64,000 nt of DNA, from assembly GCF_016772415.1 (NCBI RefSeq), contig NZ_JAGSGD010000001.1:558001-622000 (forward strand). Reading direction: 5' to 3'. Positions 43,921 to 53,520 of this stretch are shown piece by piece; positions within the stretch are counted from its first letter, which is position 1, and each line of letters starts with the position of its first letter. The translations under genes were made by a program, and so were the position numbers. The DNA comes from Phenylobacterium glaciei. GTDB lineage: Bacteria > Pseudomonadota > Alphaproteobacteria > Caulobacterales > Caulobacteraceae. The notes beneath the pieces were generated by a model that searched no databases, had not been told where the DNA came from, and saw only the letters and a list, made by a program, of their open reading frames with translations.

Positions 43921-45168
43921 CTAGGCCACCTTGGGCTCCGGCTCGGGGACTTCGATCTGGCCCTCCCACTTGGCGACCACGGCGGCGGCGACGGAGTTGC
44001 CCACCACGTTGGTGGCTGAGCGGCCCATGTCCAGCAGGTGGTCGACGGCCAGGATCAAGATCAGCCCCGCCTCCGGCAGCTTGAAGTAGGAGAGCGTCGC
44101 GGCGATCACCACCAGCGAGGCCCGCGGCACCCCGGCCATACCCTTGGAGGTCACCATCAGCAGGGCCAGCATGGTGATCTGCTGGCCGATGGTCAGGTCG
44201 ATGCCATAGGCCTGGGCGATGAACAGCACCGCGAAGGTGCAGTACATCATCGAGCCGTCCAGGTTGAAGGAGTAGCCGAGCGGCAGGACGAAGCTCGCCA
44301 CCTTGCGCGACACGCCCCACTTCTGGAGCTCCTCCAGGGTGCGCGGATAGGCGGCTTCCGAGGAGGCGGTGGAGAAGGCCAGCAGGGCCGGCTGGCGGAT
44401 CGCGCCCACCAGCTTCAGGCCGCGGGCCCCGACGATCAGGACCAGCACCCCGATCAGCAGTCCCCAGAGGATGCCCAGCGAGGCGTAGAAGCCCAGCACG
44501 AACTTGGCGTAGGTGGCCAGGATATCCAGGCCCTGCACCGCGATGGTGGCGGCCAGGGCCGCGAAGATGGCCAGCGGCGCGGTCTTCATGACGTAGCCGG
44601 TGACCTTTAGCATGATGGCGGCGATCTGCTCCACCAGGGCCAGGACCGCCGGGGCCCGGTCGTCGATGGAGGCCACCGCGGTGCCCACGAAGACCGAGAA
44701 GATCACGATCTGCAGGATCTCGTTGTTGGCCATGGCCTCGACGATCGACTTGGGCACCACGTGGGTGATGAATTCCTTCAGGGTGAACTTCGACATGTCC
44801 ACCGTCGCCCCCGCCGCCAGATCCGGGTTGGGCAGGGCCAGGCCCGATCCCGGATGCAGCAGGTGGGACATGATCAGGCCGATGGTCAGCGAGACGATCG
44901 AGGCGGTGATGAACCAGCCCAGGGCCTTGACGCCGACCCGGCCGATGGTGGCGGCGTCCTCCATGTGGGCGATGCCGGCCACCAGGGTGGCGAACACCAG
45001 GGGGGCGATGATCATCTTGATCAGCCGCAGGAAGACGTCGGTGATGATGGAGAGGTTGTCGGCCACCGCCTTGGCCTGATCGGCGTCGGCGTACTGGTTC
45101 ACGCCCCAGCCGACGGCGATCCCCAGAACCATCGCGCCAACGATGAAGGCGGTGAACAGGCGATTCAT
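43921..45168 (-). CDS. Dicarboxylate/amino acid:cation symporter (DAACS family)
   Basis: The 415-residue inner-membrane protein belongs to the DctA/GltP family. The family hairpin region is seen as AFSTASSEAAYPRTLEEL (serine-rich stretch), followed by YSFNLDGSMMY and the second hairpin region MLALLMVTSKGMAGVPRASLVV; the Asp near VDHLLDMGRSATNVVGN binds substrate or cation. It should import C4-dicarboxylates or acidic amino acids with Na+ or H+. It is divergent from amn, with a perfect palindrome (45209-45232) between the starts. Confidence 0.9.
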   Translation of the reverse strand: MNRLFTAFIVGAMVLGIAVGWGVNQYADADQAKAVADNLSIITDVFLRLIKMIIAPLVFATLVAGIAHMEDAATIGRVGVKALGWFITASIVSLTIGLIMSHLLHPGSGLALPNPDLAAGATVDMSKFTLKEFITHVVPKSIVEAMANNEILQIVIFSVFVGTAVASIDDRAPAVLALVEQIAAIMLKVTGYVMKTAPLAIFAALAATIAVQGLDILATYAKFVLGFYASLGILWGLLIGVLVLIVGARGLKLVGAIRQPALLAFSTASSEAAYPRTLEELQKWGVSRKVASFVLPLGYSFNLDGSMMYCTFAVLFIAQAYGIDLTIGQQITMLALLMVTSKGMAGVPRASLVVIAATLSYFKLPEAGLILILAVDHLLDMGRSATNVVGNSVAAAVVAKWEGQIEVPEPEPKVA

Positions 45169-45208
45169 GGCGACCCCTAGGTAAGACCCTTAGCTGGCCT
45201 TTGTCGCC

Positions 45209-45232
45209 GGGATGGAGCCTTGCGTCCATCCC
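45209..45232. other. Perfect palindrome in the symporter/amn divergent region
   Basis: GGGATGGA pairs with TCCATCCC over 8 bases. It lies 40 bases from the symporter start and 50 bases from the amn start. It may be an operator for either gene or an RNA hairpin in one leader; nothing decides between them. Confidence 0.4.
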
Positions 45233-45281
45233 GCTGCTCACGCCGTCTCGAAACCTTGGCGCGCCTGCGCTAAAGTGCGCC

Positions 45282-46736
45282 ATGAACCACGAGACGCAGG
45301 CGGCCGAGATCGTCGAACGGCTGAACGCCGAATACCAGAAGACCGTCGACGCCCTGCGCGACGCCCTGAAGATCTTCCTGGCCGGCGGGCCGCCGCCCGA
45401 CCCCAAGGTCCGCGCCCGGGGCGCCTTCGTCTATCCCGAGCTGCGCCTGACCTGGCCGCCGGGCCAGAGCTTCCCCAGGCTGAGCCGCGCCTATGCGAGG
45501 CTCTCGGCGCCCGGCAAGTATGCGGTGACCGTCACCCGCCCCGACCTGTTTCGCGACTACCTGATCGAACAGATCAGCCTGCTGCTGGCCGACTTCGAGG
45601 TGGAGATCAGCGTGGGCCGCTCCACCCAGGAGATGCCCTTCCCCTATGTGCTGGACGGCGCCGTGGACATCGCCATGGCCGATATCGGCTCGGCCGACAT
45701 CGCCCGCCACTTCCCCACCACCGAGCTCTCCCAGATCGGCGACGAGATCGCCGACGGGTTCTGGAGCCCGGCCCTGGAGGAGGCGCGGCCTCTGGCCCTG
45801 TTCGACGGCCTGCGGACAGACTTCTCGCTCGCCCGCCTGACCCACTATACGGGCGCGCCGGCCGAGCACGTGCAGCAGTACATCCTGTTCACCAACTACC
45901 ACCGCTATGTCGACGAGTTCGTCCGCTGGGGCTGTGAGCAGCTGAAGGTCCCGGGCAGCCCCTTCACCCAGCTCTCGGCCTCAGGCCGGGTGATGGTGAC
46001 CGCCGACTCTGAGAACCCCGAGCAGCAGATCGCCGACGGCTCCTGGCGCCGCCACCAGATGCCGGCCTATCACCTGATGGCTGAAGGGCGGGCGGGGATC
46101 ACGCTGGTCAACATCGGGGTCGGGCCCTCCAACGCCAAGACCATCACCGACCACCTGGCGGTGCTGCGGCCCCAGGCCTGGCTGATGATCGGCCACTGCG
46201 GCGGCCTGCGCGGCAGCCAGACCATCGGCGACTATGTGCTCGCCCACGCCTATCTGCGCGACGACCACGTGCTGGACGACGTCCTGCCGCCGGCCATCCC
46301 GATCCCCCCCATCGCCGAGGTCCAGGTGGCGCTCGGCAAGGCCGCCGAGCAGGTCACCGGAGAGACCGGCGAGGTGCTGAAGAAGCGGCTGCGGACCGGC
46401 ACCGTGGTCACCACCGACGACCGCAACTGGGAGCTCCGCTACTCGGTCAGCGCCCTGCGGTTCAACCAGTCCCGCGCCGTGGCCATCGACATGGAGAGCG
46501 CCACCATCGCGGCCCAGGGCTACCGGTTCCGGGTGCCCTACGGGACCCTGCTGTGCGTCTCCGACAAGCCGCTGCACGGGGAGATCAAGCTGCCCGGCCA
46601 GGCCAACGCCTTCTATGAGCGGGCCATCGGCCAGCACCTGCAGATCGGCATCGCGACGATGGCGCTGCTGCGCAAGGAGGGCGCGCGGCTCCACTCCCGC
46701 AAGCTGCGGAGCTTCGACGAGCCGCCGTTCCGCTGA
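45282..46736 (+). CDS. amn: AMP nucleosidase
   Basis: The 484-residue enzyme splits AMP into adenine and ribose-5-phosphate, adjusting the adenylate pool. Length equals that of the E. coli enzyme. The N-terminal domain includes FVYPELRLTW and RPDLFRDYLIEQ; the catalytic nucleoside-phosphorylase-fold domain includes MIGHCGGLRGSQTIGDYVLAHAYLR and the active-site VAIDMESATIAAQGYRFRVPYGTLLCVSDKP. The ATG at 45282 gives the family length; the frame is open further upstream. Divergent from a dicarboxylate symporter, with no obvious operon partner. Confidence 0.94.
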   Translation: MNHETQAAEIVERLNAEYQKTVDALRDALKIFLAGGPPPDPKVRARGAFVYPELRLTWPPGQSFPRLSRAYARLSAPGKYAVTVTRPDLFRDYLIEQISLLLADFEVEISVGRSTQEMPFPYVLDGAVDIAMADIGSADIARHFPTTELSQIGDEIADGFWSPALEEARPLALFDGLRTDFSLARLTHYTGAPAEHVQQYILFTNYHRYVDEFVRWGCEQLKVPGSPFTQLSASGRVMVTADSENPEQQIADGSWRRHQMPAYHLMAEGRAGITLVNIGVGPSNAKTITDHLAVLRPQAWLMIGHCGGLRGSQTIGDYVLAHAYLRDDHVLDDVLPPAIPIPPIAEVQVALGKAAEQVTGETGEVLKKRLRTGTVVTTDDRNWELRYSVSALRFNQSRAVAIDMESATIAAQGYRFRVPYGTLLCVSDKPLHGEIKLPGQANAFYERAIGQHLQIGIATMALLRKEGARLHSRKLRSFDEPPFR

Positions 46737-46854
46737 ATAGGGTGGTGGCCGCGGAGGGCGGAAAACGGGTTCATCGGCGGTGGGCCGCGAGGCCTTGTCT
46801 GGTAAGGACGTCCGGCCCGCCATTTCACCAACACGTGCCGATGTTCGACCAACG

Positions 46855-47031
46855 ATGACCGACGAACCCCCTGTTCCGAAACGGCCCAAGAGGCCTGACC
46901 CGATGGAGTGCTGCCGGCGCGGCTGCTACCCCTGCATCTTCGACTATTACGACACCGCGACCGAGCGCTGGGAGGCGCGGGTGAGGGCGATGGGGTTGGA
47001 TCCGGAGGCCATTCCTCCCGATGTGGATTGA
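46855..47031 (+). CDS. Oxidoreductase-like (OXLD) domain protein, 58 aa
   Basis: The small protein has the OXLD pattern PDPMECCRRGCYPCIFDYY, with four closely placed Cys that may bind a metal or form disulfides, preceded by a Pro-rich basic stretch. The domain is known from mitochondrial and alphaproteobacterial proteins of unclear role. The start is the ATG nearest the domain. It lies between amn and a tyrosine phosphatase on the same strand, 118 bases after amn. Confidence 0.75.
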   Translation: MTDEPPVPKRPKRPDPMECCRRGCYPCIFDYYDTATERWEARVRAMGLDPEAIPPDVD

Positions 47032-47083
47032 TCGGGGCCGGTCAAGATTGCCTTCCCCGGGGTTGCGGCGCTAGACGATCCCC

Positions 47084-47860
47084 ATGACCCGGCACATCGC
47101 CTTTGACGGCATCGAGAACTTCCGCGACCTCGGCGGCTACGACACCGCCTGCGGGCGCGGCATGAAAGCCGGCGTGGTCTATCGCTCGGCCAACCACGGC
47201 CAGGCCACCGAGGCCGACCTCGCCAAGATGCGCGACTTGGGGATCACCACCATCGTCGACCTGCGCCGCCGCCGCGAGCGCGACCGCGAGCCCTCGCGCC
47301 GCTGGCCGGGCTTTGCCGGCCAGGTGATCGAGAACGACATCGAGGGCGTGGAGACCGACTGGGTCGAGGGACTCGCCGCGGCCGAGCGCATCGACGCCGA
47401 CTGGTTCCGGGCCGACAGCATGGGCTTCTACCGCGAGGCGCCGCATCAGCCGCGCCACGTGGACCTGTTCCGCCGCTACTTCCGGGCGCTCGGCGAGACC
47501 GACGGCGCCCTGGTGGTGCACTGCGCGGCGGGAAAGGACCGCACCGGCCTGATCTGCGCGCTCACCCACCACATCGCCGGCGTGCATCGCGACGACACCC
47601 TGGCCGACTACCTGCTGACCAACAACGAAGACCGGATGTCGGCGCGGATGGATTTCCTGCGGGGCTATATCCTTGACCTGACCGGCCGACATGTGGACGA
47701 CGCCGGCCTGCGGCAGGCGGTCAGCGTGGACACCGACTATCTCGACCACGGCCTGGCGGCGATCTCCGAAAGCCACGGCGGCATCGACCGCTATCTGGAG
47801 GAGGTGCTGGAGGTGGACTCGGGTCTGCGCGGCAAGATCGAGGCGCGGATCCTGCGCTGA
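47084..47860 (+). CDS. Tyrosine-protein phosphatase, Y_phosphatase3 type
   Basis: The 258-residue protein starts with the family block [26 protein letters not shown] and has the phosphatase loop [12 protein letters not shown] with nucleophile Cys147 and Arg153. The KDRT version of the loop is typical of the MptpB-like group, which can act on phosphotyrosine, phosphoserine and phosphoinositides. No signal peptide, so cytoplasmic. The physiological substrate is unknown. An aminotransferase gene follows after 60 bases. Confidence 0.9.
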   Translation: MTRHIAFDGIENFRDLGGYDTACGRGMKAGVVYRSANHGQATEADLAKMRDLGITTIVDLRRRRERDREPSRRWPGFAGQVIENDIEGVETDWVEGLAAAERIDADWFRADSMGFYREAPHQPRHVDLFRRYFRALGETDGALVVHCAAGKDRTGLICALTHHIAGVHRDDTLADYLLTNNEDRMSARMDFLRGYILDLTGRHVDDAGLRQAVSVDTDYLDHGLAAISESHGGIDRYLEEVLEVDSGLRGKIEARILR

Positions 47861-47920
47861 CGTTGCGCAAGAGGCGCTCGCGGCCTAATCGTCCCGCGCC
47901 ATCTTGTTCGGGAACACCTC

Positions 47921-49090
47921 ATGCAGAGCTTCCAGCCGCCGCGCCGTATCCTGATGGGGCCTGGCCCCTCCGACGTCAGCCCCCGCGTGCTGGCCGCCCT
48001 CGCGCGTCCCACCATCGGCCACCTGGATCCGGCCTTCCAGGACCTCATGGAAGAGATCAAGGCCGGCCTCTCGCGGCTGTTCAATGCCGACGGCTATGCC
48101 TGCGTGCCGCTGCCGGCGCCGGGGACGGCGGGGATGGAAGCGGCCATCATGAACCTGCTGGAGCCGGGCGACCGGGCGGTGATCGCCATCAACGGCGCCT
48201 TCGGCGGCCGCATGGCCGACATGGCCGACCGGGCCGGCGCCGAGGTGATCAAGGTCGAGTTCGAATGGGGCCAACCCGTCGATCCCGCCAAGGTCGAGGC
48301 CGCCCTGGCCGGTGGGCCGGTGAAGGTGCTGGCCTTCGTCCACGCCGAGACCTCCACCGGCGCCAAGAGCGACGCCGCGGCCCTCTGCGCGCTCGCCCGC
48401 AAATACGGCGCCCTGTCGGTGGTGGACTGCGTCACCTCGCTGGGCGGCATCACGGTGGACGCCGGCGCCTGGGACGCCGACGTGATCTATTCCGGCACTC
48501 AGAAGTGCCTCTCGGCGCCCCCCGGCCTATCGCCGATCTGCCTGTCGCCGCGCGCCCAGACGGCGATCAGCGGCCGGACCACCAAGGTCCGCAACTGGCT
48601 TTTGGATTTCAACCTGCTGATGGCCTACTGGGGCGGCGAGGGCGGCCGGACCTATCACCACACGGCGCCGATCAATGCGCTGTATGGCCTGCATGAGAGC
48701 CTGGTGGCCCTGTTCGAGGAAGGCCAGCAGGCCGTCCTCGTGCGCCACGCCCGGTCCCACGAGGCCCTGGCCGCCGGGATCGAGGCCGCGGGCCTGAAGT
48801 TCCTGGTGGAGCCGGCCCACCGCCTGCCGCAGCTCAACGCCGTGCTCGTCCCCGAGGGCGTCGATGAGGCCGCCGTGCGCGCCTACGTCCTGGCCAAGTG
48901 GGACCTGGAACTCGGCGCCGGCCTCGGCCCCCTGAAGGGCAAGATCTGGCGCATCGGACTGATGGGCGCCTCGTCGACCGCGTGGCACGTGCGGCTATGC
49001 CTGACGGCGCTGTGCGAGGCGTTGAACGCCCAGGGGTTCAAGGCCGATGGCGCGGCGGCGGTGAGCGCGGCGGACGGGAAGCTCGCCTAG
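47921..49090 (+). CDS. Class V aminotransferase, alanine/serine--glyoxylate type
   Basis: The 389-residue PLP enzyme opens with [14 protein letters not shown] and has the PLP-binding Asp in [11 protein letters not shown] and Schiff-base Lys195 in [15 protein letters not shown], the group signature of alanine-glyoxylate and serine-glyoxylate aminotransferases. It should move an amino group from serine or alanine to glyoxylate or a similar keto acid. The C-terminal domain contains RIGLMGASS. Start at the ATG 47921. The gene is followed directly by a family A repeat. Confidence 0.9.
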   Translation: MQSFQPPRRILMGPGPSDVSPRVLAALARPTIGHLDPAFQDLMEEIKAGLSRLFNADGYACVPLPAPGTAGMEAAIMNLLEPGDRAVIAINGAFGGRMADMADRAGAEVIKVEFEWGQPVDPAKVEAALAGGPVKVLAFVHAETSTGAKSDAAALCALARKYGALSVVDCVTSLGGITVDAGAWDADVIYSGTQKCLSAPPGLSPICLSPRAQTAISGRTTKVRNWLLDFNLLMAYWGGEGGRTYHHTAPINALYGLHESLVALFEEGQQAVLVRHARSHEALAAGIEAAGLKFLVEPAHRLPQLNAVLVPEGVDEAAVRAYVLAKWDLELGAGLGPLKGKIWRIGLMGASSTAWHVRLCLTALCEALNAQGFKADGAAAVSAADGKLA

Positions 49091-49095
49091 GCTTA

Positions 49096-49268
49096 GCGAT
49101 CCGACGGCCCCCTCACCCTACCCTCTCCCCCGCATTGGGGGGAGAGGAGGGGATAGCTTCAGACTCTCGGGGTGATCGCCCCTCGCCCCCCTGGGGGAGA
49201 GGGTAGGGTGAGGGGGTCTCTCCGCTGCAGTGTGCCAGGATGACGTCGCAGACCTCGGCGCTGTGTTC
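49096..49268. repeat. Family A repeat, long duplication copy A
   Basis: About 173 bases here, from GCGATCCGACGG to GCGCTGTGTTC, recur almost exactly at 49623-49794. The block consists of two inverted CCCTCACCC/GGGTGAGGG arms around GATAGCTTCAGACTCTCGG, plus about 40 bases that belong to the 3' coding end of the DUF559 gene. Confidence 0.88.
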
Positions 49269-49559
49269 GTAGATTTCGTGGTTCCAGAAGCGGATGACGC
49301 GGAAGCCCTGGCTTTCGAGGTAAGCTGTGCGGCGGTCGTCATAGACCACGGCTTCGGAATGCTGGCCGCCGTCGAGCTCGACGATCAGGGCCGCGTCCAG
49401 GCAGCAGAAGTCGGTGATGTAGCGGCCGACCGGATACTGGCGGCGCCACTTCCAGCCGCTGAGGCGGCGGTTGCGCAGGGATTGCCAGAGTTTTGCCTCG
49501 GCGCGGGTCTGAGCTGCGCGGAGTTCTCGGGCCCGGTCGGTTGGCGCGTCGCGGCTCAT
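49113..49559 (-). CDS. DUF559 domain endonuclease-like protein
   Basis: The 148-residue protein is a Vsr/PD-(D/E)XK-like DUF559 protein: RAAQTRAEAKLWQSLRNRRL at the start, then YITDFCCLDAALIVELDGGQH with the Asp and Glu-x-Asp of the nuclease core, and GFRVIRFWNHEI near the end. The last 35 or so residues (from SGETPSPYPLPQGGEG on) are encoded by the family A repeat and are Pro/Gly-rich, so the natural stop has probably been lost to repeat insertion. A remnant of the gene's 3' end recurs beside repeat copy B. Function, perhaps DNA repair or defence, is not known. Confidence 0.8.
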   Translation of the reverse strand: MSRDAPTDRARELRAAQTRAEAKLWQSLRNRRLSGWKWRRQYPVGRYITDFCCLDAALIVELDGGQHSEAVVYDDRRTAYLESQGFRVIRFWNHEIYEHSAEVCDVILAHCSGETPSPYPLPQGGEGRSPRESEAIPSSPPNAGERVG

Positions 49560-49622
49560 CGGCCCCCCTGCTGAATTGGGACGGGATGATCGCATATGTT
49601 CTATTTTTGTTCCAGATAATGT

Positions 49623-49794
49623 GCGATCCGACGGCCCCCTCACCCTACCCTCTCCCCCGCATTGGGGGAGAGGAGGCAATAGCTTCAGACTCTCGGGGTG
49701 ATCGCCCCTCGCCCCCCTGGGGGAGAGGGTAGGGTGAGGGGGTCTCGCCGCCGCAGTGCGCCAGGATGAGGTCGCAGACCCCGGCGCTGTGTTC
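49623..49794. repeat. Family A repeat, long duplication copy B with DUF559 gene remnant
   Basis: A near-identical copy of 49096-49268, including about 41 bases (49754-49794) that match the DUF559 gene 3' end but here are attached to no gene. It occupies most of the 466-base gap before the autotransporter gene. The rest of the gap (49795-50025) shows no gene; GGAGGGGG at the end is the autotransporter ribosome site. Confidence 0.88.
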
Positions 49795-50025
49795 ACCCCC
49801 TCAGCCACCTTCGGTGACAGGTCCTCCAGAAGGGGAGCATCTGGCGGGCACGCTTGAACATTAAGCGGTGACCCTGGGAACCGGTTCGAACGCGGAGCGC
49901 TTGATAGCGGCCACGATTGCGCTTTTTGAGCGCGGCGAGGCACCGGCGGTGCGTTTCAGGCAGCCCGCGCGACCCAGCGGCAAGACCTCACCGAAGACTG
50001 CCTACGGACCCTGGAGGGGGCCGCC

Positions 50026-52251
50026 ATGAAACATATGTTCCTGATCCCGCCGCTGAGCCTCGCGCTCGCGGCTCTGTCCACAATGGCCGTCGCACGCGAG
50101 GTGGTGGTGCTGCCGGGCGTGGTGAGCCCCGTGGGCGTCGCCAGCGGGGTCGACACCCAGGGACCTGGAACCCTGACCGTCGGCGCCCAGGACATCAACA
50201 CCGGCAACGACGCCGGCGGCGCGATCACCAGTTCGGCGGCCAACACGGCCAATATCCGCTTTAACAACAACTCCACCGTGACCGGCTTCGTCGGCTCCAC
50301 CGGAACCACCTTCCTCAACATCGCCGCCGGGGCCAACGGCAACACCGTCACCTTCAACGGTCCGGTCTACGCCACCACCTTCACCGTGACGGGCAGCGGC
50401 ACGGTCAACTTCAACCGCGGCTTCACCAGCAACACCGGCTCGACCCTGGACTTCGCCGGGGACGGCTTCCTGAACGTCGGCTCGGGTCAAACCGTCAAGG
50501 CGGCCCTCACCAACACCGCCGGGGCCAACACCGGCGCCTTGACCCTCAACAACGGCAGCATCTTCGACGGCGCGGTGGGCGCGGCCAGCGGTCTGAAGCT
50601 GGTCCGGGTTTCCGGCGGCAACGCCCTGATCACCGGGCAGGTGAAGGCCGGGACCTATAGCCTCGACACCAACACCCTGAACGTGGCGGGCGCCTTCGCC
50701 ATTCCGGTGGCGGGCACGATCAACACCACCATCTTCAGCCCCTCGCTCTACGGCAAGATCGTGCCGGTCGGCGCGGCCACCATCGGCGACGGCCTGAAGG
50801 TGCTAGTCACCGTCACCGGCCCGATCGCCAACGGCACGAGCTTCAACATCGTCGACGCCACCAGCGGCACCACCGGCAGCACGGTGACCGCCACCAGCAA
50901 CACCCTGCGCTACGCCTTCTCGGCGGCGCCCACCACGGCGGGCCTGGTGCGGATCACCACCACCCAGATCCCGCTGGTGGATGTGGTGACCCCGGTGGTG
51001 ACGCCGCCGGTTGTTCCGGGCGTGCCGGTGGTTCCCGGGGTTCCCGTCCCTCCGGCGGTCAGTCCGGTGCTGCCCATCGTCATCGCCCCGGTGATCGACG
51101 CCCTGCCGGTGACCCCCACCAATGTGGGGATCCTGACGGCCATCACTCTGCTGCCCAGCGCCCCGGCCATCGCCGCAGCCCTGGCCCAGCTCGGTCCCGG
51201 CACCGCCAACCTGGCCTCGCCCCAGGTGGCGTTCCGCGCCACCCAGCGGTTCCAGGACCTGTGGGCCTCTCACATGGAAGGCCAGCAGTCCTGCAGCCAG
51301 GACAGCCAGATGCGCGACCGGCAGGCCCGCCGCGCCGCCGACGCCTCGGCCTGTCAGGTCGATGACGACCGTCGCCCGCACCTGTGGATGACCGGGTTCG
51401 GATACGAACGCTCGCCGTTCAGCTCCGGCCGCCAGGGCGACGTCGCCGGCTACGAGGGCAACGAGTCCCGCATCGCCGGCGCCATGGTCGCCTACGACGC
51501 GCCGATCGGCGACAACGCGCGCGCCGGCCTCGGCCTGCGCTACTCGCTGTCGACCATCGACGGCAACAACGGCGCCTCCGGCGTCAATCCGCCCCGCAGC
51601 CATGGGGACATCAGTTCCTATCAGGCGACGGCCTATGTCGGTTACGCCCCGGGTCCCTGGTTCCTCAACGGCTCCATCGCCTACGGCGTCGATGACTATT
51701 CGGGCTTCCGCCACGTGGCCTTCACCGGCGTCGACAGCACGGCGGTCGCCGACTACAGCGGCTCCCAGTTCACCGCCTTCGCCACGACGGGCTATCACTT
51801 CCGCCTCGGCGACGGTCAGACGGTGATCACCCCCTACGCGACGCTGCAGTACACCGACCTGCGGACCGACGCCTATACCGAGACCGGCGACCCCGCGCTC
51901 AATCTGAAGGTGGACGCCCAGCAGTACGACTTCCTGCAGAGCGGCCTGGGGGCGAAGATTTCGCGCGACATTCCGCTGTCGGGGTCTGGGCTGTTCCGCC
52001 CCGAGTTCCACGGCAAGTGGCTGCACTCGCTGAGCGAAGAGATGATGAGCAACACCTCGGCCTTCCAAAGCGGCGGCCCGGCCTTCACCGTCACCGGCCT
52101 GAAGGCCGACCGCGACACCTTCAATGTCGGGACGGGCTTCACCTACAGGAGCCTCGGCGCCTGGTCGGTCGGGGCGGGCTACGACTATCTGTGGCGCACC
52201 CAGAACTACTCGGCCCACCAGGTGATGGTGAGCTTCCTGCTGCGACTCTGA
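50026..52251 (+). CDS. Autotransporter domain-containing protein
   Basis: The 741-residue protein has a signal peptide ending AVA and a passenger of short Gly/Thr/Asn-rich repeats (about residues 25-320), as in beta-helix passengers. A Pro/Val linker follows (VVPGVPVVPGVPVPPAV, around 325-345), then a helical segment, and a C-terminal autotransporter barrel from about residue 450 (HLWMTGFGYERSP) to the end (SFLLRL). The barrel places the passenger on the cell surface. The passenger has no catalytic motif I can recognise; adhesion is the usual guess. No clear terminator follows. Confidence 0.9.
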   Translation: MKHMFLIPPLSLALAALSTMAVAREVVVLPGVVSPVGVASGVDTQGPGTLTVGAQDINTGNDAGGAITSSAANTANIRFNNNSTVTGFVGSTGTTFLNIAAGANGNTVTFNGPVYATTFTVTGSGTVNFNRGFTSNTGSTLDFAGDGFLNVGSGQTVKAALTNTAGANTGALTLNNGSIFDGAVGAASGLKLVRVSGGNALITGQVKAGTYSLDTNTLNVAGAFAIPVAGTINTTIFSPSLYGKIVPVGAATIGDGLKVLVTVTGPIANGTSFNIVDATSGTTGSTVTATSNTLRYAFSAAPTTAGLVRITTTQIPLVDVVTPVVTPPVVPGVPVVPGVPVPPAVSPVLPIVIAPVIDALPVTPTNVGILTAITLLPSAPAIAAALAQLGPGTANLASPQVAFRATQRFQDLWASHMEGQQSCSQDSQMRDRQARRAADASACQVDDDRRPHLWMTGFGYERSPFSSGRQGDVAGYEGNESRIAGAMVAYDAPIGDNARAGLGLRYSLSTIDGNNGASGVNPPRSHGDISSYQATAYVGYAPGPWFLNGSIAYGVDDYSGFRHVAFTGVDSTAVADYSGSQFTAFATTGYHFRLGDGQTVITPYATLQYTDLRTDAYTETGDPALNLKVDAQQYDFLQSGLGAKISRDIPLSGSGLFRPEFHGKWLHSLSEEMMSNTSAFQSGGPAFTVTGLKADRDTFNVGTGFTYRSLGAWSVGAGYDYLWRTQNYSAHQVMVSFLLRL

Positions 52252-52344
52252 CGGCCGATGGAGGGCTCCGCGGCGCGGGGCCCTCCTGACCGCCCAGATC
52301 GACCTGCACGGGCAAAGCGCTCACAGCGCCACGGATGTCGTCCC

Positions 52345-53430
52345 TCACGCCATCGCCCCTTCCTTCACCGCCGCCGCCGTCACCCGCCGCCGCGCCCGGA
52401 CCCCCTCGGCCAGCCGTTCCAGCACTGCCACCGAGGTTTCCCAGTCGATGCAGCCGTCGGTGATGCTCTGGCCGTAGACCAGGGGCTGTCCCGCCACGAG
52501 GTCCTGGCGGCCGGCCTCGATGTGGCTTTCCACCATCACGCCCACGATGCGGCGTTCGCCCCCCGCAAGTTGCCGGGCCACGTCGTCCATCACGCGGGGC
52601 TGGTTGGCGGGGTCCTTCGACGAATTGGCGTGGCTGGCGTCGATCATGATCGAGGGGCGCAGACCCGATGTCTCGATCACCGCGGCGGCCGCCGCCACGC
52701 TGGCGGCGTCATAGTTGGTGGCCGTCCCGCCCCGCAGCACCACGTGGCAGTCCTCATTGCCGGTGGTGGCGGCGATGGACGAGCGGCCGTCCTTGCTCAC
52801 CGCCAGGAAATGGTGCGGCGCGCTGGCGGCCTTGCAGGCGTCGACGGCGATCTTCACGTCGCCGCCGGTGCCGTTCTTGAACCCCACGGGGCAGGACAGG
52901 CCCGACGCCATCTCACGGTGCACCTGGCTCTCGGTGGTCCGCGCCCCGATCGCCCCCCAGCCCACCAGGTCGGCCAGGTACTGGGGGGTGATCACGTCCA
53001 GGAACTCCACCGCCGCCGGCAGCCCCATGTCGTTGATGTCCAGCAGCAGGCCGCGCGCCAGCCGCAGGCCCTCGTTGATCGCGAAGGTCCCGTCCAGATA
53101 GGGGTCGTTGATCAAGCCCTTCCACCCGACCGTGGTCCGGGGCTTCTCGAAATAGACGCGCATCAGGATTTCCAGCTCGCCCCCGAACCGCTGCCGCTGC
53201 TTCAGCAGCCGGCCCGCATAGTCCATGGCCGCCTCCGGATCGTGGATGGAGCAGGGGCCGATCACCACGGCCAGCCGGTCGTCCTGGCCGTGCAGGATGC
53301 GATGCAGGGCATGGCGGGCGGCGGTGACCGTCACGCTGGCGGCAGGCGTGCGGACGAACTCGGCCATCACCTGGGACGGCGGGCTGAGCTCGGTGAGGCT
53401 GGTGATGCGAAGGTCGTCGGTGCTGGACAT
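52345..53430 (-). CDS. 3-deoxy-7-phosphoheptulonate (DAHP) synthase, class I
   Basis: The 361-residue AroF/G/H-type enzyme joins phosphoenolpyruvate and erythrose-4-phosphate, the first step to aromatic amino acids. Signatures: VVIGPCSIHDPEAAMDYA, MRVYFEKPRTTVGWKGLINDP, GFKNGTGGDVKIAVDA, and MIDASHANSSKDP. Its 5' leader carries a Trp-Tyr-Phe leader peptide and an intrinsic terminator, so expression should rise when aromatic amino acids run short. Start at ATG 53430 with GGAGATC upstream. Which amino acid inhibits the enzyme (AroF, G or H type) cannot be read from the sequence, so no symbol is given. Confidence 0.94.
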   Translation of the reverse strand: MSSTDDLRITSLTELSPPSQVMAEFVRTPAASVTVTAARHALHRILHGQDDRLAVVIGPCSIHDPEAAMDYAGRLLKQRQRFGGELEILMRVYFEKPRTTVGWKGLINDPYLDGTFAINEGLRLARGLLLDINDMGLPAAVEFLDVITPQYLADLVGWGAIGARTTESQVHREMASGLSCPVGFKNGTGGDVKIAVDACKAASAPHHFLAVSKDGRSSIAATTGNEDCHVVLRGGTATNYDAASVAAAAAVIETSGLRPSIMIDASHANSSKDPANQPRVMDDVARQLAGGERRIVGVMVESHIEAGRQDLVAGQPLVYGQSITDGCIDWETSVAVLERLAEGVRARRRVTAAAVKEGAMA

Positions 53431-53468
53431 GGGGATCTCCGGGTCGGGGAGGTCACCGTGGCGGGCAT

Positions 53469-53494
53469 AAAAAAACCGCCAGGGTGACTGGCGG
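53469..53494 (-). terminator. Attenuator terminator in the DAHP synthase leader
   Basis: On the minus strand CCGCCAG (complement of 53488-53494) and CTGGCGG (complement of 53476-53482) form a perfect 7-bp stem with a 5-base loop, followed by seven T (53469-53475). It lies 38 bases before the DAHP synthase ATG, so it must be conditional. The leader peptide's codons contain another CTGGCGG (complement of 53545-53551) that can pair with the 5' arm as an antiterminator. Confidence 0.9.
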
Positions 53495-53520
53495 TGGGTG
53501 GGGGCTTGTCTAGGACGCTG

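Noticed and set aside
42338..45406. A 1022-codon minus-strand frame that would fuse extra sequence to the GGDEF-EAL protein.
   Set aside because: The upstream third overlaps the symporter gene in another frame and has no recognisable domain. The coiled-coil start at 43849 fits the family and has a ribosome site.
49096..49794. Closely spaced palindromic repeats as a possible CRISPR array.
   Set aside because: There are only two long units with inverted arms and no regular repeat-spacer pattern or cas gene.
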